Below, piece after piece: positions 32,864-41,643 of a stretch of 46,560 nt of DNA. Numbering within the stretch: the stretch's first letter is position 1; each line of letters begins with the position of its first letter. Under the pieces are notes generated by a model, which did not search any database, had not been told where the DNA came from, and was given only the letters and a program-made list of their open reading frames with translations. The stretch is from Patescibacteria group bacterium (lineage in GTDB: Bacteria; Patescibacteriota; Gracilibacteria; UM-FILTER-43-11). Position numbers and translations under genes: made by a program. The stretch lies in the NCBI GenBank assembly GCA_018825145.1, contig JAHJFD010000044.1:1-46560 (forward strand), written 5' to 3'.

Positions 32864-34201
32864 TTATTTATTAATCCTTTTGATAAACTCCTCCGCCTCC
32901 TTCTTTGTCTTCACCTCACCCTCAATTTGAGCTTCGCGGAGGGCGTTTAGCAGGTCCTGAATCGCGGGGCCGGGCTTGAGGCCGGTGAGTTTCATGATCT
33001 CGTCGCCGTTGAGTTTGGGTTTGAAGTGGTCTTCGAGGAGTTTTTCATCTTTGAACTCTGTGTAGAGCTTAATGATCTCTTCATACAATTTCATATCGGC
33101 AGGCACGCTTCCCTTTTCGTCACACCAGTGAAGGCGCATGAGATCTTCGAACCAGGGGTGCAGAAAGAGATTTACCTGATGGATGCGCTTCATTTTTGGA
33201 ATAAAGCCAACGGTCATGTGATGGTCAATGAGCCAGCATATTTTGGTGACCATGGCTTTTGGGAATTTGAGGCGAATGAGGATACTGCGGGCGATTTGAG
33301 CGGAAAGCTCTGCGTGGCCGTCGAAGTGGATACGGTCGGGGCGCAGTTCGAATTTGGCCGGTTTGCCGATGTCGTGTAAAAAAACCGCCCAGCAGAGTTC
33401 AAGCGTGGCCCAATCTTTGGGTATATCGTGGAGCGACTTGAAAGAGTGGGTGAGTACGTCACCTTCCTGATGGAAGCGGACGGGCTGGGCCACGCCTTTT
33501 TCAGCCAAAACTTCAGGCATGATGTGCTCAAAAATACCGAATTTTTCAAGCTCACGGAAGCTGTGGGCGCGGCGTGGATGGAGGATCATCTTATTGAGTT
33601 CATCGGCCACGCGTTCTCTGGAGATATCTTTGAGCAAATGGGCCAGTTCTTTGATAGCGGCTTCCGTGCGGGAATCATATTCAAAGCCAAGATTGTTACT
33701 GAAACGGATGGCACGGAGAATACGCAGGTGATCTTCTTTAATGCGTTCGTGGGGTTCGCCGATAAAACGGATGATTTTGTTTTTGATGTCGTCCTGACCG
33801 CTCACGTAGTCGATAACTTTTTTAGCGATGGGATCGTAAAAAAGTCCGTTAATAGTGAAGTCACGGCGCACCGCGTCTTCTTTGGCAGAAGTAAAAAGCA
33901 CCGCATCGGGCCGGCGGCCGTCGGAATATGAGGAGTCGGAGCGGAAGGTGGCGATTTCAAAAGCGTGGCCGTGCACAATGCCCAGCATAACCCCGAACTG
34001 CTTGCCGATGGGGATGGTTTTGGATTCCAGATGGATTGCATCGACGATTCTTTCGATTTCGTCGGGTGTGGCGGAAGTGGCAATGTCGTAGTCTTTGGGT
34101 TCGCGTTCCATTAAAAGGTCGCGCACTGAGCCGCCCGCAAAATAGGCTTCGTAACCTGCCTTTTGGAATGCCTTGACGATTTTGATGGCCGTATTTTCCA
34201 T
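32864..34201 (-). CDS. cca: CCA-adding tRNA nucleotidyltransferase with HD domain
   Basis: A 445-residue class II nucleotidyltransferase. The catalytic GGSVRDLL (from residue 23) and DYD (D37, D39) bind the two metals. The neck RRDFTINGLFYDP and an RILRAIRFS segment follow, and an HD phosphohydrolase domain (FLHDIGKP, about 275) lies in the C-terminal half. It adds or repairs the CCA end of tRNAs; the single tRNA seen here already encodes CCA, so repair may dominate. A poly(A) polymerase role is the alternative, since the two families are close. It is 45 nt upstream of dnaE on the same strand. Confidence 0.93.
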   Translation of the reverse strand: MENTAIKIVKAFQKAGYEAYFAGGSVRDLLMEREPKDYDIATSATPDEIERIVDAIHLESKTIPIGKQFGVMLGIVHGHAFEIATFRSDSSYSDGRRPDAVLFTSAKEDAVRRDFTINGLFYDPIAKKVIDYVSGQDDIKNKIIRFIGEPHERIKEDHLRILRAIRFSNNLGFEYDSRTEAAIKELAHLLKDISRERVADELNKMILHPRRAHSFRELEKFGIFEHIMPEVLAEKGVAQPVRFHQEGDVLTHSFKSLHDIPKDWATLELCWAVFLHDIGKPAKFELRPDRIHFDGHAELSAQIARSILIRLKFPKAMVTKICWLIDHHMTVGFIPKMKRIHQVNLFLHPWFEDLMRLHWCDEKGSVPADMKLYEEIIKLYTEFKDEKLLEDHFKPKLNGDEIMKLTGLKPGPAIQDLLNALREAQIEGEVKTKKEAEEFIKRINK

Positions 34202-34219
34202 TTATCTTTCTTTGGGAGC

Positions 34220-34248
34220 ATTATAGCAAAAAACCTATTATTAACCCA
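34220..34248 (-). promoter_or_regulatory. Promoter of cca, overlapping repeat array D1
   Basis: Minus strand: TATAAT (complement of 34220-34225), 18 nt before the ATG, with TGGGTT 17 nt upstream (complement of 34243-34248). The -35 region lies in the first units of array D1. Confidence 0.45.
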
Positions 34249-34288
34249 TTATTAATGGGCTATTAATAGATTATTAATGTGCTAATAG
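34234..34288. repeat. 11-bp-period repeat array D1 (core ATTATTAA)
   Basis: Units of 11 bp start at 34234, 34245, 34256, 34267 and 34278. The first four end in TATTAA; three have ATTATTAA. It lies in the divergent spacer between cca and the aminopeptidase gene. Confidence 0.85.
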
Positions 34289-34300
34289 TGTCTAAAAGAG

Positions 34301-34344
34301 CATCATTGACTGATCAATGCTCCATCAATGCCGGGTCAATGACA
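34301..34344. repeat. 11-bp-period repeat array D2 (core TCAATG)
   Basis: Four consecutive 11-bp units start at 34301, 34312, 34323 and 34334. Three carry TCAATG and the first carries TCATTG, close to the inverted form. Paired with D1 as C1 is with C2. Confidence 0.85.
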
Positions 34345-34424
34345 CCCAAAATCAGAATGCTGGGGTTGGACATAAAAATTTCGTTTTGATATCCTAGTTT
34401 CGATTTAACTAACGCAAAGAAGCC

Positions 34425-35924
34425 ATGATGACTGCCCAGGATATACTCAGACTGACTGAACCCAAGAACCAGAATTTGCCTGAAATAAACGCTGATTCGA
34501 GTTTTAAGAAGTATGATCTTGTTTTTGTGCCGGTATTTGAGGAATCGGTGAAAAATGTTGAGAAGATGTTTCCTTCCCTTAAAAAACTCAAATTGAAGGG
34601 TGAAAAGAAGGAGTCTCATGATGTGGTTGAAGGCGGGCAAATTTTGAAAGTTCGTGGAATGGGCAAAAAATCCGAAATGAATAACCGAAAAATCAGGCGT
34701 ATGTTCGGCGCGTTTTATCTGAGCGGGGAAGCGGCAAAGGCAAAGAAGATCGGGATAATCTGCGACGAACTGGATTGGATTTATTTTGCCGCACTGGCGG
34801 TTCATGTGGCGGCGCTGAATCCGGATATTTTTAAGTCAAAATCGAAGCCGGAAAAGGCGCCGGAAGTGGCTTTGATAAATTCTTCTTTCAAGGCCAAGGC
34901 GACGGCTGTCAAAAAGGAGATCGGACGAGGAATCAATATGGCGGAGGGTAAGAATCTGATGCGTGTACTCGGGGCTACGCCGCCCAATAGCCTGGGAACG
35001 GAAATGTATGCCAAAGTTATCGAGATGCTCTGCAAAAAGTGGGGTGTGAAGTGTAAGAACGTGGCGAAGAAAGACCTGAAGAAATACGAACTGCTAAACG
35101 CGGTGTCGGAGGGCAGCGGTCATGATTCAAAGCTTCTTGTGATTACCATTCCGGTGGCTGGAAGTAAAAAATCGACAGTAGTTGTGGGCAAAGGGCTTTG
35201 TTACGACTCAGGCGGTGTTCAGGGAAAAGGCTCTCACATGAAATCCATGAAGGAAGATATGTCCGGAAGCGCTAGTGTTCTGGGCGCCATTTTAAACATC
35301 AAAAAGAACGGACTGAAGCTGAAACAGACGACACATTTTCTGCTTCCATTAGCCGAAAACATGATGGGGAGCCGTGCCATGCGCGCCGATGATGTTTGGA
35401 CGGCCGGTGACGGTCAGACGGTCGAGGTGATCCATACCGATGCCGAGGGGCGCCTGGTGATGAGCGACGCCATCTGTTACGCCAAAAATAATTTTAAAGA
35501 CATTGATCAGATTTATACCATCGCCACCCTTACAGGTAGTTGTATCGTGGCTCTGGGTGAAGTGTATACGGGATGTATGTGTAACGATGATAAGCTTAAG
35601 GAAGAAGTGGTAAAGGCAGGCAAAACTAGTGGTGAGCTGGTTTTTCCGGGCCCCTGGGACGAAGAGTTTGACGACAATAATTCACCCATTGCCGATGTCG
35701 CCAATCTGGGAGAAAAAGACCGGGATGCCGGCTGGATCAAGGCAGCCTTCTTCCTGGCCCGTTTTGTGCCTAAAGACAAAAAGACCGGAAAACATACGGC
35801 TAAGTTCTGCCACTTTGATATCGCCGGAACTATTGATATGAAAGGTGCCGGTGCCGCTCATCGTCGCAAGGGTTTTAATTCCGGTGTGGTAGTGGGCTAT
35901 CTGTCTTTATTGCTTACCAAGTAA
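34425..35924 (+). CDS. pepA: Leucyl aminopeptidase, M17 family
   Basis: A 499-residue dizinc aminopeptidase removing N-terminal residues from peptides. The N-terminal macro-like domain spans about 1-160. The catalytic domain has VVVGKGLCYDSGGVQGKG (metal-binding Lys about 256 and Asp about 261), MKEDMSGSA, and the family signature HTDAEGRLVMSDA (about 339-351; NTDAEGRL in most members). Length is normal for a hexameric M17 enzyme. It starts at ATGATG without SD. No neighbour shares its direction before the 36-kb locus. Confidence 0.93.
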   Translation: MMTAQDILRLTEPKNQNLPEINADSSFKKYDLVFVPVFEESVKNVEKMFPSLKKLKLKGEKKESHDVVEGGQILKVRGMGKKSEMNNRKIRRMFGAFYLSGEAAKAKKIGIICDELDWIYFAALAVHVAALNPDIFKSKSKPEKAPEVALINSSFKAKATAVKKEIGRGINMAEGKNLMRVLGATPPNSLGTEMYAKVIEMLCKKWGVKCKNVAKKDLKKYELLNAVSEGSGHDSKLLVITIPVAGSKKSTVVVGKGLCYDSGGVQGKGSHMKSMKEDMSGSASVLGAILNIKKNGLKLKQTTHFLLPLAENMMGSRAMRADDVWTAGDGQTVEVIHTDAEGRLVMSDAICYAKNNFKDIDQIYTIATLTGSCIVALGEVYTGCMCNDDKLKEEVVKAGKTSGELVFPGPWDEEFDDNNSPIADVANLGEKDRDAGWIKAAFFLARFVPKDKKTGKHTAKFCHFDIAGTIDMKGAGAAHRRKGFNSGVVVGYLSLLLTK

Positions 35925-35977
35925 TTAAGATTAAATGTCGCCGGAGGGCACTTCTTTTTTTTGAGCTATGCCGGATT

Positions 35978-36020
35978 GCCCGATTTTATGGTTAAAAAGC
36001 TTGATTTTCGGGCTCTTTTT
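35978..36020 (+). terminator. Possible terminator after the aminopeptidase gene
   Basis: GCCCGA (35978-35983) pairs with TCGGGC (36008-36013), followed by TCTTTTTT. The loop is long (24 nt), and the element overlaps the next promoter, so confidence is low. Confidence 0.35.
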
Positions 36021-36029
36021 TGGTATAAT
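36001..36029 (+). promoter_or_regulatory. Promoter of the giant-protein locus
   Basis: TTGATT (36001-36006), 17-nt spacer, TATAAT (36024-36029). The block TTTTTTGGTATAATATTTAG and what follows nearly repeats before the second giant gene at 41606-41634. Confidence 0.65.
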
Positions 36030-36060
36030 ATTTAGATAATTTTTGAAAAAACAAAAATAC

Positions 36061-39000
36061 ATGGCAATCGGTAAAAAAGACAAGGGCGGGCGGTACGATG
36101 ACAAGGACACCAATGATGAAACTTCTGATGTACCTTTTGATATTAATGATTTGAACAAGGTTCCGGGGCCGGAGGAAGGGGTTGAAAGGCCCGAGGATGT
36201 TGTTACACAGACGCGAACTGATGTCACCGAAGACCTGGCTGGACGAACTGAGAGCGGTGATAATATTAAGAACCTTTCTGAAGCTATACGAAAAGATGAG
36301 CTTCTGGACATTGTTTTCTTCCACGGAAGTCCTGTTAAGAAACTCAAGAAAAAGGGCTATAAAATATCCAAAAAAAGCGAACTTAGCAAAATTGTTGATG
36401 AAATTCTTGCAACTTCTGACGAGCATGAAGAAGCCAAAAATAAAGGTTACACACCGGCAAAGAGCCTTACTGTGGCCGCTCTGGATCAGCATGGTTTTGA
36501 GTCTGATATGCTGCCGGATTTTGCCGATATGCTTGATGAACGTTTAAAAGAACAAACTGAAAAGGCAAAAGAACCTGCGACACCTGCACCTACTCCGACG
36601 ACTCCAGAACCTGCTCCTGCTCCTAAACCCGAACCTGTACCGACTGCGAAAGCTAAAGCGCCTGAGGCTGTCACTGATGATGAGATACTGCAGGCTGCAT
36701 TGAAACGAATAGAGGCATTTACGGACATCAAGTTATTTGAAAAGTTTGTTTACCAACGACTGCACGCGGACAAGCTCATCAAGAAAGACAAAAGACCTGA
36801 CTGGTCTGTCACCCCGGTTGAAGGATTTAAGGGGTCGGAGGCTCTGTGTAAAGCGGTTATGGCCAAAAAGGCCGAGCTTTCTACCAAGAAAAAGACCGCG
36901 GAACCTGCTCCTGCACCCACTCCTGAACCGACTCCTACGCCGGAACCACCTGTTGGTGCCGCCTCCGAAAAAGAGGCGCTTGATGGCCTAAGCCAGTACT
37001 TAAACAATCTGACGGAAGGGCAAACTGCCCTGGAAGACCTGCGTAAGCGGCTCGAACAAATTTTTGAAATACTCAGAACAGATCCTTCAACGTTTTCTGA
37101 AACAGACAAGGATTACCTGACTGATATTCAAAAAGAAATGGAGGCGGTACTTTTATCCGAACTTCCAAAAGTGGCCGAAGGCATTGGCTCACCTAAAAAT
37201 ATGACTGAATTGCTTGCGGCACTTAGGGCTCCGGGTAAGCTCCGTCGGAATAAAGCGGCCATGACAGCGCTCAATTCGGCCCTGAAAGGCGACGCTGAAT
37301 TCGCGGAAATCATTGAGGATTTTTACCGAATCACCGGAAAGGAGCCTGCAGTCGCCGCGGAAGAACCTTCTGCCGCTCCGGAAACTGTTCCTGAGCCGAC
37401 TGATATACCTCCATCGTTGGCCTCCGCGATTAATGCGGCCGCAGCCGGTGATGACATCAAAAAAAGGAAACTTCATTTTTTATGGCGGGTCTATAAAGGC
37501 GAAGCATCATTTGCCGACGGGACGGATCCTGAACCTGTGAAGACGCTTATAATGATTGCCCTTGATCAGGCTGAAAATCTAAATGTACCTCAAGATGAAG
37601 TGGTCGATACTCTGAATCTGGCGCTGAAAAAGGCGGGCATGCTGGAAGCCTCTGAGCCGAGTGCACCGGCTCCGACTCCGACACCTCCAAGTGCACCGGC
37701 TCCGACTCCGACACCTCCAAGTGCACCACCCGCCGCTCCGACTCCGAGCACAACGCCCGCACCTCAGCCTTCCGCAAGCCCGCAGGCATCGGTTAATGCA
37801 GGTGCTCAAAGACGTGCACCTGAATCTTACGCGACCAAAGAAATACAGACACAAGCCATTAACACCTTCATGACCAACATGGGCTTTCCCAAAAGCAACA
37901 AGACTCCGGTGGTTATGGCTATAAGAAGTGTTCTGGGCGCATGGGTCACAGGACCCTCTATTTTGACCGGACTTGAAGCCTATTTAAAAACCGGCCACGA
38001 AGCTGATGAAATCGAGCGGTTGGCCAGAAATAATTCCGAAGAAGACCTGAAGAAACAACTGCATGGCATGGCGGGAGAATTAGCTGGTCTGAATCAGCAG
38101 ATTGAGGAAATTAAACGCTATAACCGCCTGAGGTATACCAGTACCCGGACCCATGTAACCCATTCTGTTGAAGCCAAAGCACTGGCCGAAGGTCATCCGC
38201 TCAAAGAGCTACAGTCTATGCAACATAGCGCGGCTGGTGAATTTGCCCTGAATGAAATTCAGCTCAAGCGTGTTGCCGCGAATATGGCTAAGGAAGACGC
38301 CGAGCCGGACAGCGATGAAAAGAAGGCAAAGATGGAGAAACTTGAGAAAGAATTCTCTGAACTTACCGCAAAAAAATCCGAACTGGAGGCAAAAAGAAAA
38401 TACCTTGCCGAAGCGCTGGTCATTTTGTCCGAACAAGCCACACCTGTAACAGAGGAAGATGCTGAAACCCGCGGCAAAAAAATCCGTGAACTTGAAGAGC
38501 AGAAGAGCAAACTTGATGAAAGGAAACGCAATACCGAAAAGGCGATTGCTAAAAAAACTGAATTGAAAGATGAGGAACCCCTGAGATACAGCCGGGAACC
38601 TGAAAAGCTTCTGAGTATGATCAATTTTTATTTTGCCCAACAAGGTAAAGCCGCGAATAAAAAGCCTGATTATGTCCAGATTCTGAACAAAACTCAGGAG
38701 CAGATTGAAGCGACCAGAAGAAAAGAAGCGGGTAAATTGAATTGGGTATGCAACCGACTGCTTCCCTGGAATTATCTGAAGCCATTACTTACTTCGACTC
38801 TTGTCGCCATTTGTGAAAAAGATTCAGCCCTTACTAAAAAGGTTCCCCCCGAAAAAGCCAAGGAACTGGCTAAGGCATGGGATAACTCGGAAAGTGTCAA
38901 TAGCTGGATCAGCGGTCTGGGAATTCCTGAAAAGGAAGCGATGGAAACTGTTGTGCCTAAACTGATTGCCCATCTGGCCATTGTTACCAACACCGGACGC

Positions 39001-39702
39001 ATGGCTAATATAAATTCGATTTCGCTCAACCGGGCCAAAGCTCTGCTTAAAAAAATGCGTCACGCGGTGCATGAATACTCAATCAAGCATGCCGAAAGAT
39101 CCACCTCAAAAAAGAGCATAGACAGAATGGGTGCTTACTTCACTCAATATAATCAGATTAATGATAATGCCAAAGCGCAGGAGAGTATTGTCGTCGGGAA
39201 TTCAAGGAAAGTCATGGCTCGAAATGCCTTTATCGCGGGGGGAATCGGAGTTGGGGCGGTTCAGATTTTAAGTCTTAGCGGAATAGCCCTGGGAGGCGCC
39301 GGATTAGCAAGCGCCGCCGGTATAATGACGGGGGCCAGTCTGCGGGTGAAAGATCCAAAGATTAAGGAATTCTTACGCAAAGCCTCTGTAAGAACCCTTG
39401 TGGGCGGCGGTTTGGGGGCTTTGGCACTGGGGGCAGCGAGTCCTTTTGTGGCCGCGCCGCTTGGTTTGGCGGCTCTTGGCGGCGTGTTTAGTCCGGAAAT
39501 ATGGAAGAAACGAAAAGAAATTGCGGCCGCTACCAAAAAACATGGTCCGGGGGCCCTTCGGACAACCGGTAAAGTCGGATATGTCGGAGCGCGGCTTGGC
39601 TGGGCCGCCACGGGAATACTTCTTTCATGCGGTGTATTAATGCTCAGTAGTCGGTATCGCAATCTTTTTGGAATGCATTTCCGCCCTTTACTAGGTAAAT
39701 AA
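36061..39702 (+). CDS. Giant Pro-rich/coiled-coil membrane-associated protein, unknown
   Basis: About 1213 residues from ATG 36061; an in-frame TTG at 36043 is possible. The N-terminal half alternates small acidic helical modules with linkers of Ala-Pro-Thr-Glu repeats (near residues 180-200, 285-305 and 545-580). Modules near 140-175 and 500-535 share a K-S/T-L...ALDQ...D...L..LK pattern, so they are probably duplicates. Residues about 680-860 are a long charged coiled coil. After a helical domain with LPWNYLKPLL, the C-terminus (about 1055-1200) has three Gly/Ala-rich hydrophobic segments, probably in the membrane. No signal peptide and no enzyme motif. First of four consecutive genes of unknown function; a structural or scaffold role is a guess. 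Confidence 0.65.
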   Translation: MAIGKKDKGGRYDDKDTNDETSDVPFDINDLNKVPGPEEGVERPEDVVTQTRTDVTEDLAGRTESGDNIKNLSEAIRKDELLDIVFFHGSPVKKLKKKGYKISKKSELSKIVDEILATSDEHEEAKNKGYTPAKSLTVAALDQHGFESDMLPDFADMLDERLKEQTEKAKEPATPAPTPTTPEPAPAPKPEPVPTAKAKAPEAVTDDEILQAALKRIEAFTDIKLFEKFVYQRLHADKLIKKDKRPDWSVTPVEGFKGSEALCKAVMAKKAELSTKKKTAEPAPAPTPEPTPTPEPPVGAASEKEALDGLSQYLNNLTEGQTALEDLRKRLEQIFEILRTDPSTFSETDKDYLTDIQKEMEAVLLSELPKVAEGIGSPKNMTELLAALRAPGKLRRNKAAMTALNSALKGDAEFAEIIEDFYRITGKEPAVAAEEPSAAPETVPEPTDIPPSLASAINAAAAGDDIKKRKLHFLWRVYKGEASFADGTDPEPVKTLIMIALDQAENLNVPQDEVVDTLNLALKKAGMLEASEPSAPAPTPTPPSAPAPTPTPPSAPPAAPTPSTTPAPQPSASPQASVNAGAQRRAPESYATKEIQTQAINTFMTNMGFPKSNKTPVVMAIRSVLGAWVTGPSILTGLEAYLKTGHEADEIERLARNNSEEDLKKQLHGMAGELAGLNQQIEEIKRYNRLRYTSTRTHVTHSVEAKALAEGHPLKELQSMQHSAAGEFALNEIQLKRVAANMAKEDAEPDSDEKKAKMEKLEKEFSELTAKKSELEAKRKYLAEALVILSEQATPVTEEDAETRGKKIRELEEQKSKLDERKRNTEKAIAKKTELKDEEPLRYSREPEKLLSMINFYFAQQGKAANKKPDYVQILNKTQEQIEATRRKEAGKLNWVCNRLLPWNYLKPLLTSTLVAICEKDSALTKKVPPEKAKELAKAWDNSESVNSWISGLGIPEKEAMETVVPKLIAHLAIVTNTGRMANINSISLNRAKALLKKMRHAVHEYSIKHAERSTSKKSIDRMGAYFTQYNQINDNAKAQESIVVGNSRKVMARNAFIAGGIGVGAVQILSLSGIALGGAGLASAAGIMTGASLRVKDPKIKEFLRKASVRTLVGGGLGALALGAASPFVAAPLGLAALGGVFSPEIWKKRKEIAAATKKHGPGALRTTGKVGYVGARLGWAATGILLSCGVLMLSSRYRNLFGMHFRPLLGK
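37661..37720 (+). repeat. 30-bp tandem repeat coding a Pro-rich linker
   Basis: Two identical 30-bp copies (37661-37690 and 37691-37720) plus a partial third encode SAPAPTPTPP units in the giant protein. Slippage could vary the linker length. Confidence 0.9.
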
Positions 39703-39707
39703 TTCTT

Positions 39708-40043
39708 ATGCCTGAAACAAATATTGAACAATTCGACCCCGGTGTTTACCTTGATGACCTCATTAGGGAAATGGGCATGCAGGACGAAGACAGGGTTAAG
39801 CTCGCAGGGCTTAAACAAGCCATGTTTGAGGCACTCAGCCGTCAGCTTTTTCAGGCGGCCGAAGACAACATTGAGCCTGAAGTGATCGATGTGATTATGG
39901 AGGAACTGGCTGACGAAGAGGATCCTGGCTATATATTACGGGAGCTTATGCGCTCCAGTCCGGGTGTTCAGATAGCCATGGTGATGGCTCTGGATGAATT
40001 CAGGGAAAATACTTTAGAAGCTTTTAATAAACTGAAAATCTAA
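39708..40043 (+). CDS. Small acidic helical protein of the giant-protein locus
   Basis: 111 residues, strongly acidic and all-helical, with segments YLDDLIREMGM, LKQAMFEALSRQLFQAA and VIDVIMEELADEEDPGYIL. It recalls the small DUF5663-like helical-bundle domains of CPR proteins (from memory, unverified). It starts 5 nt after the first giant gene, and its stop overlaps the next ATG (TAATG), so the proteins are likely made together. It could act as an adaptor or chaperone for the large partners (inference only). Confidence 0.65.
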   Translation: MPETNIEQFDPGVYLDDLIREMGMQDEDRVKLAGLKQAMFEALSRQLFQAAEDNIEPEVIDVIMEELADEEDPGYILRELMRSSPGVQIAMVMALDEFRENTLEAFNKLKI

Positions 40044-41587
40044 TGTTCAAAGATCTAAAAAAACACTTGGAATCTGAAATTTTCGCGGAGAAGCGGCTGA
40101 TTTTCGGGGATACTGACAAACCCCGCCCTTCAGCAGACCAGCTTGCACAAGATTCCGCAACACTTTTGCAACAATTGAGCGCGGCCGTGGAAGCTAACAA
40201 AAAAGGAGGCCGGAGAAAACCGGCAACAAGCACGCATGAAACAAGTCCGACTCCAGTTCACACCCGCAGGCAAGACACCCGTGAACTTTACCGCCCGCCG
40301 GAACACTATGAAAAGTCCGTCGATATTGCCGAAACAACCATTAAGCTCAAGGACAAACTGAGCCCGTCCGAGGTACAGCTGATGCAGGATGTCCAGGGGA
40401 ACCTGCATGAGCAGTATATGAATCCCGGTTTTATGCACTACCTGACCCAGAAAGGTCTGGCGGATAAAGTTTATCCGGCTCTGGACCGGGTGATCAAAGC
40501 CCCCGCTGATTTTGAATACCGCACACTGGGCAATAACACGGTAGAAATTGTTAAACGCAAACCTGAAACAGGGGCTAATAAGGATATCGATAATAATTTT
40601 GTTATTGTTCTGAAAACAGAAAAAGGCAGTATTGCCAGAGTGAACGATGGAAAAAACGATGTGAATCTGGAAACCACCGGCGGCATCGACTGGATGACCA
40701 ATGATGAGTACAACAAACAAATGGCCGAATACCGGGCGCGCTTCTGGACTGAATATGAGCAGAACGGAAAATGGAAGGAATATGCAGAAGTTGATCTTAT
40801 CTGGCCACTGGGGTCTGCAAGGGACAAACGAATGATTGAGTTGGCCACAGAGCCATACATGCAAATCAGCGCGGATATGCAGAAGATCTTTGAGCTTGAG
40901 AATATTCAGTTTCCCAATCGCCTGATTGCCATGATTGAAAAACGCGGTTTAAACTTTGAGCAAACAGACCTGCGTTTTGCCGCACTGAAAGACCGTATGA
41001 CCAAACAGGGAAAAACTTATGCAGAAATGACTCAGGGCCGCTACGCAAATCCCAGTAAATTTCAGTTACTGGTCATCCAGCATCCGGAAGTAAAGGGGGC
41101 TTACAGGATTTTAATGAGGCCGGAAAATTTTACGGAAGGCGCCGAAAATCAGGACGTGATTCTTGATATTACCAAAGAAGGGTATTTCCTGGTTCAGACT
41201 GAAGATGGTAAATGGCAGGTGGATCCGCGTTATAAGAATTATGTATGGCGCGACTATTACATCAAAAATCCGGAGGCCCAGGTCGCTTTGACAGATGAGC
41301 AGAAAAAAGAGTTAGCAGAAAGCAAGGTGCGGATTGAAAAGGACAACATAGCGCTTGCGGAAGCTGCAAAGTATCAGAAAAAGAAAGACAAAGTCACAAA
41401 AGCTTTACAAAAAGCTGATCTGGACAAACTCAAAGAAGCGGCAAAGGCTATTACCGCGGAAGCAGATCATAAGTATGTGGACGAAGAGAAAAATGATATA
41501 GAAATGCGCAGGAAGTTCCAGATAGCGTTGGATATCCCCGACAATCTTGTAAAAATCGCGGAAGTTCTGAACGTTAATTTAGAATGA
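40043..41587 (+). CDS. Hypothetical soluble protein of the giant-protein locus
   Basis: 514 residues without signal peptide or membrane segment. Residues 1-90 are polar and probably disordered (Lys/Arg/Thr/Pro). Residues about 95-420 look globular and mixed alpha/beta, with several Trp/Tyr-rich strands (GGIDWMTNDEY, ARFWTEYEQNGKWKEYAEVDLIWPLG, and KWQVDPRYKNYVWRDYYI). The C-terminal 90 residues are a Lys/Ala/Glu-rich helix. No known motif was recognised. Coupled to the 111-residue gene by a TAATG overlap; the second giant gene follows after 56 nt containing its own promoter. Confidence 0.65.
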   Translation: MFKDLKKHLESEIFAEKRLIFGDTDKPRPSADQLAQDSATLLQQLSAAVEANKKGGRRKPATSTHETSPTPVHTRRQDTRELYRPPEHYEKSVDIAETTIKLKDKLSPSEVQLMQDVQGNLHEQYMNPGFMHYLTQKGLADKVYPALDRVIKAPADFEYRTLGNNTVEIVKRKPETGANKDIDNNFVIVLKTEKGSIARVNDGKNDVNLETTGGIDWMTNDEYNKQMAEYRARFWTEYEQNGKWKEYAEVDLIWPLGSARDKRMIELATEPYMQISADMQKIFELENIQFPNRLIAMIEKRGLNFEQTDLRFAALKDRMTKQGKTYAEMTQGRYANPSKFQLLVIQHPEVKGAYRILMRPENFTEGAENQDVILDITKEGYFLVQTEDGKWQVDPRYKNYVWRDYYIKNPEAQVALTDEQKKELAESKVRIEKDNIALAEAAKYQKKKDKVTKALQKADLDKLKEAAKAITAEADHKYVDEEKNDIEMRRKFQIALDIPDNLVKIAEVLNVNLE

Positions 41588-41590
41588 CCC

Positions 41591-41619
41591 TTCCATTTTA
41601 AGCCATTTTTTGCTATAAT
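41591..41619 (+). promoter_or_regulatory. Promoter of the second giant gene
   Basis: TTCCAT (41591-41596), 17-nt spacer ending TTTTTTGC, TATAAT (41614-41619). The -10 region and the following 15 bp nearly match the promoter at 36001-36029, suggesting co-regulation. Confidence 0.55.
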
Positions 41620-41643
41620 ATATAGATAAATTCAGCGGAATTA

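Noticed and set aside
40130-40864. Long minus-strand frame (244 codons) opposite the 514-residue gene
   Set aside because: The plus-strand gene has coupled neighbours and protein-like composition. The antisense frame is Cys/Phe/His-rich and looks like a mirror of biased codons.
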